In this document: positions 44,156 to 54,157 of the stretch, piece by piece
Numbering within the stretch: position 1 is the first letter of the stretch
Layout of the letters: each line of letters starts with the position of its first letter
From: Eoetvoesiella caeni
GTDB taxonomy: Bacteria; Pseudomonadota; Gammaproteobacteria; Burkholderiales; Burkholderiaceae_B
Direction: 5' to 3'
DNA length: 64,000 bases
NCBI RefSeq assembly: GCF_003315175.1
Contig: NZ_QNRQ01000001.1
Span: 124,001 to 188,000, forward strand
Notes under the pieces: generated by a model
What the model was told of the DNA's origin: nothing
The model's database searches: none
Seen by the model: only the letters and a program-made list of their open reading frames with translations
Made by a program: the position numbers and the translations under genes

Positions 44156-47101
44156 TTATGTACGCATATAGCTACGTACGGGTGCGTTAGCCATGGATTC
44201 GTCGCGCTGGCGCAGCGCCATTTGCAGCACTTCTGCCAAGTGCAAGGCGCGCCTTGCCGCGAGCTGGCGAATTTGCTCGCGACAGCTAAAGCCATTGGCG
44301 ATCAGCAAGACGTCGGCTCCCATTCCGCGCACGGCAGGCAGCAAGGCGTGTTCGCCGATCGCAAGCGAGGTCTCGTACTTGTTTTTGTCGAAACCGAAAG
44401 CCCCCGCCATGCCGCAACAGCCCGAGTCAAGCAAGGTGTAATCCAACCCCAATTTGTCGAGCAGGGACTTCTCGGCCGCCATGCCGATGATGGCCGTCTG
44501 GTGGCAATGCGCGTGCACAACGGCCTTGCAATGCAATGGCGGCGGCTGGTAGTCGACTTTCTCCAGGAATTCGCCAAGCATATAAGTCTGCATGGCCAGG
44601 CGCTTGGCATTTTCGTTGGCGGGAAACAGGTTGCCCAGTTCATCGCGAAATGCCGCCACGCAGGCCGGCTCCAGCCCCACCACCGGCGTACCCTGGCGGA
44701 TGTCGGACGCCAGGGCATCAAGGGTCTGGTGCCAATGATGCTTGGCAAGGTCCAGCATGCCCCAGTCATAAAGAGCTCTGCCGCAGCATAGCGGGCGCCG
44801 CGGCAGCGTGACACGATAGCCCGCGTCTTCCAGCACTTCGACCGCTGCCTTGGCGGTATCGGGAAGAAAATGATTGGTGAAAGTATCCGGCCATAGAATG
44901 ACGCCGGGGCGGGACGGCTCGGCGGCCCGCCGTTTGCGGAACCAGGCAACAAATGTCTCACTGGCAAAGACGGGAATTTCCCGCTGCGGCGCTATTCCGC
45001 CCAGTGCTTTAAAGGCGGGCGCGCACAGCGGCGAATGAGACAGGAAATTCACAACCCGAGGCATATGCGCGGCAACTCGCGCCCAGGTGTGGATCAATCC
45101 CATTGCGTAAGCAGTGCGCGGACGCAGGCGTCCCCGATAATACTGGGACATGAACTCCGCCTTGTAGGTGGCCATGTCCACGTTGACCGGGCATTCGCCT
45201 TTGCAGCCCTTGCAGGACAGGCAAAGATCCAGGGCGTCCTTGACTTCGGGGCTGCGCCAGCCGGAAGTAATGACTTCGCCGCGCAGCATCTCGAACAGCA
45301 TCCGTGCCCGCCCCCGCGTGGAATGCTTTTCTTCGCGCGTAACCCGATAGCTGGGGCACATAGTGCCGCCGCTTTCGCGCCGGCAGTTGCCTATGCCGAC
45401 GCAGCGCAATACCGTCCGGCCAAAGTTATGGCTGTCTTTGGGATACTGAAACTGCGTGACAGGCTGGACCGGATTGTAATCAACGCCGATGCGCAGATTC
45501 TCGGTGGGCAGAAAAGGATCGACCACTTTGCCCGGGTTCATCTTTCCCTGCGGATCCCAGATCGCCTTGAACTGGCCGAAGGCATGTACCAGTTCGGGGC
45601 CGAACATCCTGGACAGGAATTGAGCCTTGGACTGGCCGTCGCCATGTTCGCCCGACAAAGAGCCGCCATAGCGGACGACAAGGTCCGCCGCATCGTTCAG
45701 GAAGCGATGGAAAACATCGATGCCTTCCCGCGTCTCCAGGTCGAAATCGATGCGTGTATGCACACAGCCCTGGCCAAAATGGCCGTAGAGGTCGCCTTGA
45801 TACGAATACTTCTCCAGCAATTTGCGAAAATCGTGCAGATAGCCGCCCAGCCTCTCGGGCGGCACAGCCGCGTCTTCCCACCCTTCCCAGGTAATGCGCT
45901 TATTGGGAACATGCGCGGTAGCCCCCAGACCGGATTCCCGCACTTTCCAGATGAGATCTTCTTCCGCCTTGTCGACAAACAGCTTGATGCTGGGCGCATC
46001 GCCTTTTTGTTGTAGCGCATGCGCGAGCTTCTTGGCCTTGGCGTCGGCTTCCTCCTTGGTTGCGCCGCCGAACTCGACCAGCAGCCAGCCCCCTCCAGGC
46101 GGCAACAAAGCAATGTCCTCGGGATGCAGGCCGATGGCTTTCATGTCTTGCACGAGCCTGTCGTCGATGCCTTCAAGGCCGATAGGCCCGAACTCGAGCA
46201 CTTGCGTAACATGGTCGGCCGCGCTGAATACGTCTTTGTAGCCAAGCACCAACAAGGAACGCACTGGAGGGCTGTACACCAGCCGCACGCTGGCTTCCAG
46301 TATTGTTACGCAAGTACCCTCGGAGCCCACCAGCGCACGCGCGACGTTAAAGCCGTTCTCGGGAAGCAACTCATCCAGGTTATAGCCCGACACCCGGCGC
46401 GGAATCTTCGGATAACGCGCGCGGATCTGATCGGCGTACTTGTCGCGCAAATTTTTCAGCGCATCATAAATTTCGCCCCGGCGCCCGCCCTGCTGGATAA
46501 TGGCGGCAAGCTCTTGCTCGGAGGTCGGTCCGACGCGCATGCGCAAGCCATCATAGGTCAGGATATCAAGTTCGTGAATATTATCGCTGGTCTTGCCGCC
46601 CATCACCGAATGCACGCCGCAAGAGTTATTGCCTATCATTCCACCCAGGGTATTGTGGGTATGGGTGGAAGGGTCGGGCGCAAAGGTCAGGTCGTGCTCT
46701 TCGGCCGCGTTGCGCAGGCGGTCCAGCACACAACCGGGTTCCACCCGCGCAAGCTTGCGCGACGGGTCCAGCTCTACGATGCGATACAGGTACTTGGAAA
46801 AATCCATCACGACGGCCACGTTGCAGCACTGGCCCGCCAGGCTCGTGCCACCGCCGCGCGACAGTATCGGGGCGCCATGGCGGCGGCATGCCGCAACCAC
46901 CTTGATTACGTCGTCGACGCTCCTGGGCAGGACAACGCCTATTGGAACCTGGCGGTAATTCGATCCGTCGGTCGCATACAAAGCGCGGCTGGCCGCATCG
47001 AAGCGCACTTCGCCCGCGATTGCGGCGCTCAGCTCGCCGGCCAGGTCGCGTGCATATGGCGGCGGCGGCCAGGCTTTTCGCGCGGATGGGTCGACGGCCA
47101 T
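44156..47101 (-). CDS. FAD/Fe-S dehydrogenase of the YdiJ (D-2-hydroxyacid dehydrogenase) type
   Basis: The 981-residue protein joins an FAD_binding_4 domain (ILSRGGGTSLAGQCCN), an FAD-oxidase C domain (GSLSGEHGDGQSKAQFLSRM), a ferredoxin-type domain with CLSCKGCKGECP and CCG-type heterodisulfide-reductase repeats (RRPLCCGRALYD, SGCCGMAGAFGF). E. coli YdiJ, of similar size, oxidises D-2-hydroxyglutarate. It starts 15 bases after the enolase-superfamily gene, with GGAG before ATG 47101. The natural substrate here could be a D-2-hydroxyacid from the neighbouring genes. Confidence 0.9.
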   Translation of the reverse strand: MAVDPSARKAWPPPPYARDLAGELSAAIAGEVRFDAASRALYATDGSNYRQVPIGVVLPRSVDDVIKVVAACRRHGAPILSRGGGTSLAGQCCNVAVVMDFSKYLYRIVELDPSRKLARVEPGCVLDRLRNAAEEHDLTFAPDPSTHTHNTLGGMIGNNSCGVHSVMGGKTSDNIHELDILTYDGLRMRVGPTSEQELAAIIQQGGRRGEIYDALKNLRDKYADQIRARYPKIPRRVSGYNLDELLPENGFNVARALVGSEGTCVTILEASVRLVYSPPVRSLLVLGYKDVFSAADHVTQVLEFGPIGLEGIDDRLVQDMKAIGLHPEDIALLPPGGGWLLVEFGGATKEEADAKAKKLAHALQQKGDAPSIKLFVDKAEEDLIWKVRESGLGATAHVPNKRITWEGWEDAAVPPERLGGYLHDFRKLLEKYSYQGDLYGHFGQGCVHTRIDFDLETREGIDVFHRFLNDAADLVVRYGGSLSGEHGDGQSKAQFLSRMFGPELVHAFGQFKAIWDPQGKMNPGKVVDPFLPTENLRIGVDYNPVQPVTQFQYPKDSHNFGRTVLRCVGIGNCRRESGGTMCPSYRVTREEKHSTRGRARMLFEMLRGEVITSGWRSPEVKDALDLCLSCKGCKGECPVNVDMATYKAEFMSQYYRGRLRPRTAYAMGLIHTWARVAAHMPRVVNFLSHSPLCAPAFKALGGIAPQREIPVFASETFVAWFRKRRAAEPSRPGVILWPDTFTNHFLPDTAKAAVEVLEDAGYRVTLPRRPLCCGRALYDWGMLDLAKHHWHQTLDALASDIRQGTPVVGLEPACVAAFRDELGNLFPANENAKRLAMQTYMLGEFLEKVDYQPPPLHCKAVVHAHCHQTAIIGMAAEKSLLDKLGLDYTLLDSGCCGMAGAFGFDKNKYETSLAIGEHALLPAVRGMGADVLLIANGFSCREQIRQLAARRALHLAEVLQMALRQRDESMANAPVRSYMRT

Positions 47102-47116
47102 ATCAACGCTCCACCC

Positions 47117-48253
47117 TTAAACCTGGTAGCGCCGTGCATCGGCGCACTTGAACTCCAGCCCCATGCCGGACCGGGACAAATCTGCTTGCAGCAGGCCGTG
47201 CCTGGGCGTGGCCACGCCATCGAACAGCAGGTGCTCAATACGCACATGATCATGGAAGTACTCCATATGCCGCAGGCATGGCACAGCCAAAGCGGCGTGC
47301 AGATGCATCGACGGAGCGCAATGCGATGACAGAGGCAGCCCGAAAGCCTCGCACAGGGCCGCGGCGCGCATAAAACCGCTGATGCCGGCGCAGCGCGTCG
47401 CATCCGCTTGCAATACGTCCACGGCGCCTGCCGCCAGCATGCGGCGAAAGTAAGCCTGGTCGTAGCCGTATTCGCCAGCTGCGATTTCCATGCCCGGCGG
47501 AGCGTGGTCGCGAATGAGCCGCAAGCCCTCCAGGTCGTCGGAAGATACCGGTTCTTCATACCAGGCCACGCCCAGGCGCCCGAACGAATCGGCCAGCGCC
47601 AGCGCCTGCTTGCGGCCGTAAGCGCCATTGGCATCCACGAACAACTCGACATTGGGGCCGATGGCATCGCGCGCGGCTTTGACGCGCACTACGTCGCGCG
47701 CGGGTTCGCGTCCCACCTTCATCTTGACCCGGCCAATACCTGCGCCGGCCCAGCAGCCCAGTTGTTCGCTCAGTTGTGCGTCCGAGTATGAGGTGAACCC
47801 GCCGCTGCCATACACGGGAACGCGCTCGCGCGCCGCGCCCAGCAAAACGGCCAGCGGCAAGTCCAATAACCTGGCTTTCAAATCCCACAAGGCGTTGTCG
47901 ATGGCGGCAATGGCCATGGAAGCGATGCCCGAACGGCCCAGATTGCGGATGGCCCGCAGCATTTCCTGCCATAGGCTGGCAATGGCCCAGGCATCGCCGC
48001 CGGTTATCAAGGGCGCCAGCAGATCGTGCGCCAGGATTGCACACGATCTATCCGCATAACTGAAACCCAGGCCGCATTTGCCGCCTGCAAAGATGCGGAC
48101 CAGCACCATCGTCGTGGCGCTCCACTGCAATGTGCCGTCCGATTCAGGCAAGTCCGTCGGCACGGTGTACGCGTCCACTTCAACTCGCTCGATCCGGACT
48201 GCGTCACTCGACGGACCGGCTTCGGCCGCCGGGACAACTTCGGTGCGCGCCAT
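47117..48253 (-). CDS. Enolase-superfamily enzyme (mandelate racemase/muconate lactonizing type)
   Basis: Abstracts the alpha proton of a carboxylate; products depend on the subgroup. The 378-residue protein has KxK (Lys177, Lys179 in VKMKVG), metal ligands Asp207 (FVDANG), Glu233 (WYEEP) and Glu261 (AAGEYG), Asp284 and His311 (SSHCAPS), a pattern of the mandelate racemase subgroup. That group includes racemases and acid-sugar dehydratases. ATG 48253 follows the preceding stop by one base, so translation is coupled. Confidence 0.88.
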   Translation of the reverse strand: MARTEVVPAAEAGPSSDAVRIERVEVDAYTVPTDLPESDGTLQWSATTMVLVRIFAGGKCGLGFSYADRSCAILAHDLLAPLITGGDAWAIASLWQEMLRAIRNLGRSGIASMAIAAIDNALWDLKARLLDLPLAVLLGAARERVPVYGSGGFTSYSDAQLSEQLGCWAGAGIGRVKMKVGREPARDVVRVKAARDAIGPNVELFVDANGAYGRKQALALADSFGRLGVAWYEEPVSSDDLEGLRLIRDHAPPGMEIAAGEYGYDQAYFRRMLAAGAVDVLQADATRCAGISGFMRAAALCEAFGLPLSSHCAPSMHLHAALAVPCLRHMEYFHDHVRIEHLLFDGVATPRHGLLQADLSRSGMGLEFKCADARRYQV

Positions 48254-48254
48254 C

Positions 48255-50051
48255 TTACTCGCCTTTCTTGCCGTGCGGCACGATGGAAGCAAAGACTTGC
48301 TTGGCAGAGTTGGCGATGATGCCGGCAGTATCGCTGTCGCCCTTGAGCATCGAAGACATGAATGCCGCCGCCTGGCTAAGACTGATATGAGGCGGCAGCG
48401 GCGGCACGTCCGGGTCGGTGATCGCCTCGATGACGCATGGCCGGTCGGCGGCCAAGGCTGCATCCCATGCCGGGCCGATCTGGTCCGGCGAATTCACGAA
48501 GATGCCTTTCAGGCCTTGCAGCTTTGCATACTCCGCATAGGAAAAATCCGAAACATGCTGGGCGGCGTTGTACTTTGGATCTCCCAGAATACGCTGCTCC
48601 CACGTCACTTGATTGAGGTCGCGATTGTTCAGCACCATCACGATAAGCCGAGGGTCGGACCACTGCTTCCAATACGCAGCAATGGTGATCAATTCGGCGT
48701 TGCCATTCATTTGCATGGCGCCGTCGCCGACCAGCGCGATTGCAACGCGGTCGGGAAAAGCGAACTTGGCGGCAATCGCATAGGGAACGCCCGGCCCCAT
48801 GCTGGCCAGGCCGCCAGACAGCGAAGCCATCATGCCCCGGCGTATCTTGATGTCGCGAGCATACCAGTCGGCGGCGGAGCCCGAATCGGCCGCAATGATG
48901 CAGCGGTCCGGCAAACGCGGCGACAGCTCGGTAAACATGCGCTGCGGATTGATAGGAACGGCATCCGCCATCGCCCGCTCGTCCAGCAGTTTCCACCATG
49001 CCTTGACATCCTGTTCTATCGTCCTGCGCCAGGCGCGGCCGGATTTGCGTTGCAACAACGGCATCAGCGCGCGCAACGTGGTTGCGCTGTCCCCCACCAG
49101 ATTCACCTCCATGGGGTATCGGATCGAGAGCATCTTCGGGTCCAGGTCGATCTGTACCGCACGGGCCTGCCCTTCTTTGGGCAAGAATTCGGAATAGGGA
49201 AATCGCGAACCAATCACCAGCAAGGTGTCGCAATCGGACATCATGTTCCAGCTTGGCTTGGTACCAAGCAGGCCGATCGAGCCGGTAACATAAGGCAGGT
49301 CGTCGGGCAGCGCGGCCTTGCCCAGCAGCGCCTTGGCCACGCCGGCGCCAAGCAGTTCCGCCACCTCCATTACCTCGTCCGTTGCGGCCAATGCGCCGGC
49401 GCCTGCCAGGATGGCCACCTTGCGTCCCTCGTTCAGCACTTGGGCGGCCCTTTTCAGATCGGTGTCAGTCGGAACCACGCGCGGCGCGCTGTAGCCGATG
49501 CCCGAATGAACGGTGCCGTGCGCTCGCGGCGGCACCGGCGCCGCATCCAGTTCCTGCACATCGGTGGGGACAATAATGCAGGTGACAGTGCGTCCGGAGA
49601 TAGCAATACGCAATGCGCGATCAACAATGTGGCGGGCCTGCGCCGGCACGGTGATCATCTGCGCATAGTCGCTGGCAACGTCCTTGAACAGAGAGACAAG
49701 GTCGACCTCTTGCTGGTACTGCCCGCCCAACGCCGTACGTGCCTGCTGGCCCACTATGGCCAGCACGGGCTGGTGGTCGAGCTTGGCGTCGTACAGGCCA
49801 TTCAGCAGATGGATGGCGCCCGGACCCGATGTGGCCAGGCATACGCCTACCTGTCCTGTAAATTTTGCATGCGCGCAAGCCATGAATGCCAACATCTCTT
49901 CATGCCGTGCCCGCACGAGTTCAAAACGGCCGTCCGCGCGATCCATCGCGCCCATGATGCCGTTGATGCCGTCGCCCGGATAACCGTATATCCGTTTGAC
50001 GCCCCAGTCGCCCAATCTTTGCAGTATAAAGTCGCTTACCTTGTCGGCCAT
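48255..50051 (-). CDS. ThDP-dependent enzyme, pyruvate oxidase-like
   Basis: The 598-residue protein has the three-domain POX layout: YGYPGDGINGIMGAM, the catalytic-Glu region RARHEEMLAFM (Glu51/52), ATSGPGAIHLLNGLYDAKLD, and the ThDP motif GDGAMQMNG through NNRDLNQ. Similar proteins, named thiamine-pyrophosphate-requiring or PoxB-like, act on pyruvate with quinone or another acceptor. ATG 50051 with GAGGTG upstream is chosen over GTG 50060. It lies between GH15 and enolase-superfamily genes; substrate unknown. Confidence 0.88.
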   Translation of the reverse strand: MADKVSDFILQRLGDWGVKRIYGYPGDGINGIMGAMDRADGRFELVRARHEEMLAFMACAHAKFTGQVGVCLATSGPGAIHLLNGLYDAKLDHQPVLAIVGQQARTALGGQYQQEVDLVSLFKDVASDYAQMITVPAQARHIVDRALRIAISGRTVTCIIVPTDVQELDAAPVPPRAHGTVHSGIGYSAPRVVPTDTDLKRAAQVLNEGRKVAILAGAGALAATDEVMEVAELLGAGVAKALLGKAALPDDLPYVTGSIGLLGTKPSWNMMSDCDTLLVIGSRFPYSEFLPKEGQARAVQIDLDPKMLSIRYPMEVNLVGDSATTLRALMPLLQRKSGRAWRRTIEQDVKAWWKLLDERAMADAVPINPQRMFTELSPRLPDRCIIAADSGSAADWYARDIKIRRGMMASLSGGLASMGPGVPYAIAAKFAFPDRVAIALVGDGAMQMNGNAELITIAAYWKQWSDPRLIVMVLNNRDLNQVTWEQRILGDPKYNAAQHVSDFSYAEYAKLQGLKGIFVNSPDQIGPAWDAALAADRPCVIEAITDPDVPPLPPHISLSQAAAFMSSMLKGDSDTAGIIANSAKQVFASIVPHGKKGE

Positions 50052-50064
50052 TGCGTTCACCTCG

Positions 50065-51903
50065 TCAGTAACGTTTGTGCAGTTCAGGTATTTGGCTCGC
50101 CGCCGCTGGGCGTTCGCCGCGCTGGTAGGCCTGTTCGGCTCGGGCAGCCGAAATGGAAAGCAGACACGCCGTATTGATCAGCGCCATGTGCGTCAATGCC
50201 TGAGGAAAATTTCCCAGCATATGCCGGGCCTGAGGGTCATACTCTTCAGACAGCAGGCCAACATCATTACGCAAGGCAAGCAACCGCTCGAACAACGCTT
50301 CACCCTCTTCCCGGCGCCCAAGCGCGACAAGGCTGTCGGCAAGCCAGAATGAACACGGCAGGAATGTACTTTCTCCCGGCGGCAAGGCGTCCACATGAGC
50401 AGCAGTCGAATACCGCAAGACCAGCCCATCCACGACAAGGTCTCGCTCAATCGCCTCGATAGTGCCCCGCACCCGCGGATCGCTGGGCGGCAAGAACCCC
50501 ACCTGCGGCATCAACAGCAGGCTGGCATCAAGATGATCCGAATCGTAGGACTGTACAAATGCGTTGCGCCGAGCGTCGAAGCCCCTGGCGCAGACCTGTG
50601 CGTGTATGGCGTCGCGTACGTGGCGCCAGTGCTCGACGGGACCCTTCAGCCCAAACAGCTCAACATCCTTGACCGCGCGATCGAATGCCACCCAGGCCAT
50701 CATCTTGGAATGCGTGAAATGGCGGCGCGGCCCGCGCACTTCCCAGATACCTTCGTCCGGTTGCGACCAGTTCGACTCCAGAAACCGCAGCAGGGTGTTT
50801 TGTATCTGCCAGGCTTGCGCGTCGGGCTCCAGGCCGACGGCCCGCGCCAAATGCAGGGTATCCATGATTTCGCCATAGACGTCCAGCTGCAATTGCCTGG
50901 AGGCAGCGTTGCCTATGCGCACAGGGCCGGCTCCCGCGTAGCCGGGCAGCCATTCCAGAACCCGCTCGTCAAGCTTGCGTTCACCCGTCACGCTGTAAAG
51001 CACCTGGGCATCCTGCGGGCCGCCGACAGCGCGTTGCAACCACTCGCGCCAGGCAATGGCTTCGTCCCGGTAACCCGCGACCAACATGGCATTCAATGTA
51101 AACGTGGCATCACGCAGCCAGCAGTATCGGTAATCCCAGTTGCGCGCTCCGTCCATGCGTTCCGGCAATGAGGTCGTCGGCGCAGCAATGATGCCGCCGG
51201 TCGGCTTATAGATTAGCGCCTTGAGTGTAATCAGCGAGCGTATGACCTCATTGCGCCAGCGGCCCCGATAAGAACACTGCCCGGACCATTGACGCCAGCC
51301 CTCTTCCGTTGCTGCCAGCGCCTGCTCCTGGTCCAGCGCCGGCGGCGCGGCCTCATAGGAAGGTCGGCAGTTCAAGGAAAAGGCGACTTGCTCGTTCTGG
51401 CATATTTTGAATTGAGCCACGGTCCGCATGTGCTGCCCACGCACTGGCACTGAACTGCGCAGCTCAAGCATGTACGGGCCGGTGCCCGCCAGCAAGCTGT
51501 CCTCCGAGCGCCGCACCCATGGCATCGTGGCGCCGTAGTCGAAGCGGATGGCCAGCTCCATCCGCATGGCCACTTGCCCGCTCAAGCCCTGGACCAGCCG
51601 CACGACATCCTGACGGATATCTGAAAGCGGCATGAAGTCCAGGATACGCACGGTCCCTTCATCGCTGGAAAACTCCGTTTCCAATATCAGGGTGCCGTCG
51701 CGATACTTGCGCCGGACGCTGCAATTTTTTGCCTGCGGCGCTATCAGCCAGCGCCCGTACTCGGCGCCCCCAAGCAATGCGGCAAAGCAGGCCGGCGAAT
51801 CGAAGCGGGGAAAGCAAAGCCAATCGATCGAGCCATTGCGCCCCACAAGCGCTGCGCTATGCGCATCGCCAATGAGTGCGTAGTCTTCAATCGGAATCGG
51901 CAT
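50065..51903 (-). CDS. Glycoside hydrolase family 15 protein (glucoamylase/trehalase-like)
   Basis: The 612-residue protein has the small GH15 N-domain start IEDYALIGDAHSAALVGRNG and SIDWLCFPRFDSP, then the (alpha/alpha)6 barrel with RNWDYRYCWLRDATFTLNAM and LLSEEYDPQ. Bacterial and mycobacterial relatives of this length without signal peptide cleave trehalose or alpha-glucans in the cytoplasm. ATG 51903 is chosen because it gives the conserved start. It is the first gene of the six-gene leftward operon, 13 bases from the ThDP gene. Confidence 0.92.
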   Translation of the reverse strand: MPIPIEDYALIGDAHSAALVGRNGSIDWLCFPRFDSPACFAALLGGAEYGRWLIAPQAKNCSVRRKYRDGTLILETEFSSDEGTVRILDFMPLSDIRQDVVRLVQGLSGQVAMRMELAIRFDYGATMPWVRRSEDSLLAGTGPYMLELRSSVPVRGQHMRTVAQFKICQNEQVAFSLNCRPSYEAAPPALDQEQALAATEEGWRQWSGQCSYRGRWRNEVIRSLITLKALIYKPTGGIIAAPTTSLPERMDGARNWDYRYCWLRDATFTLNAMLVAGYRDEAIAWREWLQRAVGGPQDAQVLYSVTGERKLDERVLEWLPGYAGAGPVRIGNAASRQLQLDVYGEIMDTLHLARAVGLEPDAQAWQIQNTLLRFLESNWSQPDEGIWEVRGPRRHFTHSKMMAWVAFDRAVKDVELFGLKGPVEHWRHVRDAIHAQVCARGFDARRNAFVQSYDSDHLDASLLLMPQVGFLPPSDPRVRGTIEAIERDLVVDGLVLRYSTAAHVDALPPGESTFLPCSFWLADSLVALGRREEGEALFERLLALRNDVGLLSEEYDPQARHMLGNFPQALTHMALINTACLLSISAARAEQAYQRGERPAAASQIPELHKRY

Positions 51904-52148
51904 CGGCAAGGCTCCAGTCGCAGCCTGCTCAGATCTAAAGAGACGACAAACTCCGCCAGGCCCGCGCTGGCATTTCGTCAGCAAGCGCTGTACCGCTGGA
52001 CAATCCGCCGCTTTTGTTCAAGTCCTCTTTATACTTATGAACGCTTGCTTTCAGGCGGCTCACGGCTGAAAGCCGGCCCCGGTCACACGGCCCGGTTACC
52101 GTAGTCCTTACTGCCGGCAAACGGCTGGTTTGCATGCGCCAGCGCCGA

Positions 52149-52940
52149 TCAAAGAAGTCCGCCCGCAGCAATAAGCGACAATTCGCCCGCAGCCTGCCTG
52201 ACTGCCGCTTCGACGTTCGTTGCAAATGCCTCGTCGCGGGTGAACAGATGTTCGGGTCCTACTACGCTAAGCGCCGCAACGGCCTCGCCCGACGCACCGC
52301 GCACCGCCGCCGCGCAAGCATTGATGCCCGTTTCGTAGCCGGAGAAGCTCCAGGCGCAACCACGTGTGCGGTCCTCTTCAAGCAGGGCCTTCAACTGAGT
52401 AAAGTCGGCTGGGCCTTTATCGCGTATGGGCGCCGGCATGGACTTGGCAAACCGTTGCTCCAGATCGCCCGGTGCCAACGACGCCAGCATGCTTCTGCCA
52501 GGAGCGGTCAGATGCGCCGCAACGCGGCTGCCCACCCGGATATGGCTGATAAGGCCCGATTCGGGCATTTCGCGCGCGACATACACGACATCGTTGCCGT
52601 CCATGATGACCAGATAAGCCGAAAGGCCAAGGCCTTCGCACAGGCGCAACAGAAAGCGCCGCCCCGTTTCCACCAAGTCGCAAGCGCCCAGTCCCGCAGC
52701 CGCCATGGTCAGGAAGCTGAGGCCTATCCGATGGCCGCCTTGCGGCAAGCGCTCTATCATGCGCTCGTGCTCGAGCGTCGCCAGCAAGCGCATTACCGTT
52801 ACACGATTGACATCGATGAGCCGGCCCACTTCAGACAAGTTTCCGGTATTGCCGCCCTGTGCGATATAACGCAAAAGCCGCAACCCCCGGATTACGGGCG
52901 AAACGAGCTGCGATGAGTTGTCGGAAACGGATTCGGTCAT
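52149..52940 (-). CDS. IclR-family transcriptional regulator
   Basis: The 263-residue protein has a winged helix (SEVGRLIDVNRVTVMRLLAT) and an IclR effector domain (HIRVGSRVAAHLTAPGRSML). It is only distantly like the two other IclR proteins in the window. It begins 53 bases after the end of the flavin monooxygenase gene on the same strand, so the two probably form a unit, and two palindromes in the monooxygenase promoter are likely sites for it. Confidence 0.92.
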   Translation of the reverse strand: MTESVSDNSSQLVSPVIRGLRLLRYIAQGGNTGNLSEVGRLIDVNRVTVMRLLATLEHERMIERLPQGGHRIGLSFLTMAAAGLGACDLVETGRRFLLRLCEGLGLSAYLVIMDGNDVVYVAREMPESGLISHIRVGSRVAAHLTAPGRSMLASLAPGDLEQRFAKSMPAPIRDKGPADFTQLKALLEEDRTRGCAWSFSGYETGINACAAAVRGASGEAVAALSVVGPEHLFTRDEAFATNVEAAVRQAAGELSLIAAGGLL

Positions 52941-52993
52941 AGCAGTCTAGATTCCAGTCGATAGGGAAGCACAGCACAAGCCGCCACGTCGCC

Positions 52994-54124
52994 TTAGGCC
53001 AAAGGCACCGCCCAGGCATCATACTCGTAAACCCAGTCGCCATTGCCGCCTTCTTTAAGCCAGGCATTGCCGCGCGAGGCAATCTGAATGCGGCTGGCGC
53101 GCTCATGGCGCACGCTCTGGTATGCCGTAAACGCGGAAGGCACATCGGCGTAACGGCTATCGGCCAGGCAACGCGCCAGAACCACCGCGTCTTCAATAGC
53201 CTGCCCCGCCCCTTGTGCCATGAACGGCATCATCGGATGACAGGCGTCGCCCAACAGCGCCATGCGCCCCTTGTGCCAAGTAGGCAAAGGATCGCGCACG
53301 TACAATGCCGACTTCAACACCGAGTCGCAAGCATCCAGCAAAGCACGCGCTTCAGGATGGAAATCTTTGTAAATTTCGCGCAGCTCGCCGACCTCGCCGG
53401 GAGCCGTCCAGGACTCCAGCTCCCAACCCTCTTGCGGCGTGGTGGCGAAAATGAAAAGATCTTTGCCGCGATTCAATGGAAAGCTGACAATCTGCACCTC
53501 TGGTACCGCGCCCCACCACTTGGTGAAGCTGTCCAAATTCGGCAGATTGCCCAGCTTTTCAATAGGCACTACCGCCCGATAAGCCACCACACCCGTAAAT
53601 TGCGGCTTTTCCTGCCCCAGCAAAGCATTGCGCACCATAGAATGAATGCCATCGGCACCGATCAGCGCATCCACCGTTTCCTGCGTACCATCGTCGAACT
53701 CGACCACCACCTTGTCGCCCAAATCCTGAACGCCTGTCGTTCGCTTGCCCAAACGGATGCACTCGGCCGGCACGGCGCCTTCCAGTGCCGTCATCAAATC
53801 GGCCCGATGCATCGTCAATTGCGGCGCCCCGTACTTTTGCTGGGCGGCCTCCGCCATCTCCAGGCGCGAAGTTTCCTCGCCCGTAAAGCCGTCCCGGCTG
53901 ATCCGATATCCCGGCCGAGCCGCGGTCTCGCGCAAAGCCTCGCCCACGCCCAAGCCATCCAGCGCCCGTACGGCATTAGGCGTCAAATTGATATCCGCCC
54001 CTACCCGCGCAAACTGCTTGGCCTGCTCAAACACCAACACTTGCTTGCCCAGCTTGCGCAAGGCAATAGCCGCCGCCAGCCCGCCTATCCCGGCACCCGA
54101 TATCCCAATGACTTTCTCTTTCAT
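52994..54124 (-). CDS. FAD-dependent aromatic monooxygenase, NicC/salicylate-hydroxylase-like
   Basis: Group A flavoprotein hydroxylase of 376 residues. Seen are the FAD motif ISGAGIGGLAAAIALRKLG, the DG fingerprint ALIGADGIHSMVRNALLG and the second FAD motif MALLGDACHPMMPFMAQGAG. From memory the end of the protein (ERASRIQIASRGNAWL, DWVYEYDAW) resembles 6-hydroxynicotinate 3-monooxygenase NicC. GGAGG precedes ATG 54124. No other nicotinate genes are visible, so the substrate remains open. The gene is followed by an IclR regulator. Confidence 0.88.
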   Translation of the reverse strand: MKEKVIGISGAGIGGLAAAIALRKLGKQVLVFEQAKQFARVGADINLTPNAVRALDGLGVGEALRETAARPGYRISRDGFTGEETSRLEMAEAAQQKYGAPQLTMHRADLMTALEGAVPAECIRLGKRTTGVQDLGDKVVVEFDDGTQETVDALIGADGIHSMVRNALLGQEKPQFTGVVAYRAVVPIEKLGNLPNLDSFTKWWGAVPEVQIVSFPLNRGKDLFIFATTPQEGWELESWTAPGEVGELREIYKDFHPEARALLDACDSVLKSALYVRDPLPTWHKGRMALLGDACHPMMPFMAQGAGQAIEDAVVLARCLADSRYADVPSAFTAYQSVRHERASRIQIASRGNAWLKEGGNGDWVYEYDAWAVPLA

Positions 54125-54157
54125 ACTGCCTCCGAAGGCGGTTTAAGCTGTTGATAC

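Noticed and set aside
46019-47329. 436-codon plus-strand frame
   Set aside because: Antisense to the YdiJ-like gene, with no domain recognised.
48078-50177. 699-codon open frame on the plus strand
   Set aside because: It is antisense to the pyruvate-oxidase-like gene, which has clear family motifs and ribosome sites. The plus-strand product has no recognisable domain and is His/Arg/Gln-rich, as expected from a codon-bias shadow.
52046-52073. Hairpin GCTTTCAG/CTGAAAGC as a terminator for the IclR gene
   Set aside because: The stem is short, the loop is GC-rich and no T-run follows on either strand.
52994-54124. Assignment as nicC with a nicotinate pathway
   Set aside because: Similarity is from memory and no other nicotinate genes are in the window, so only a NicC-like call is made.
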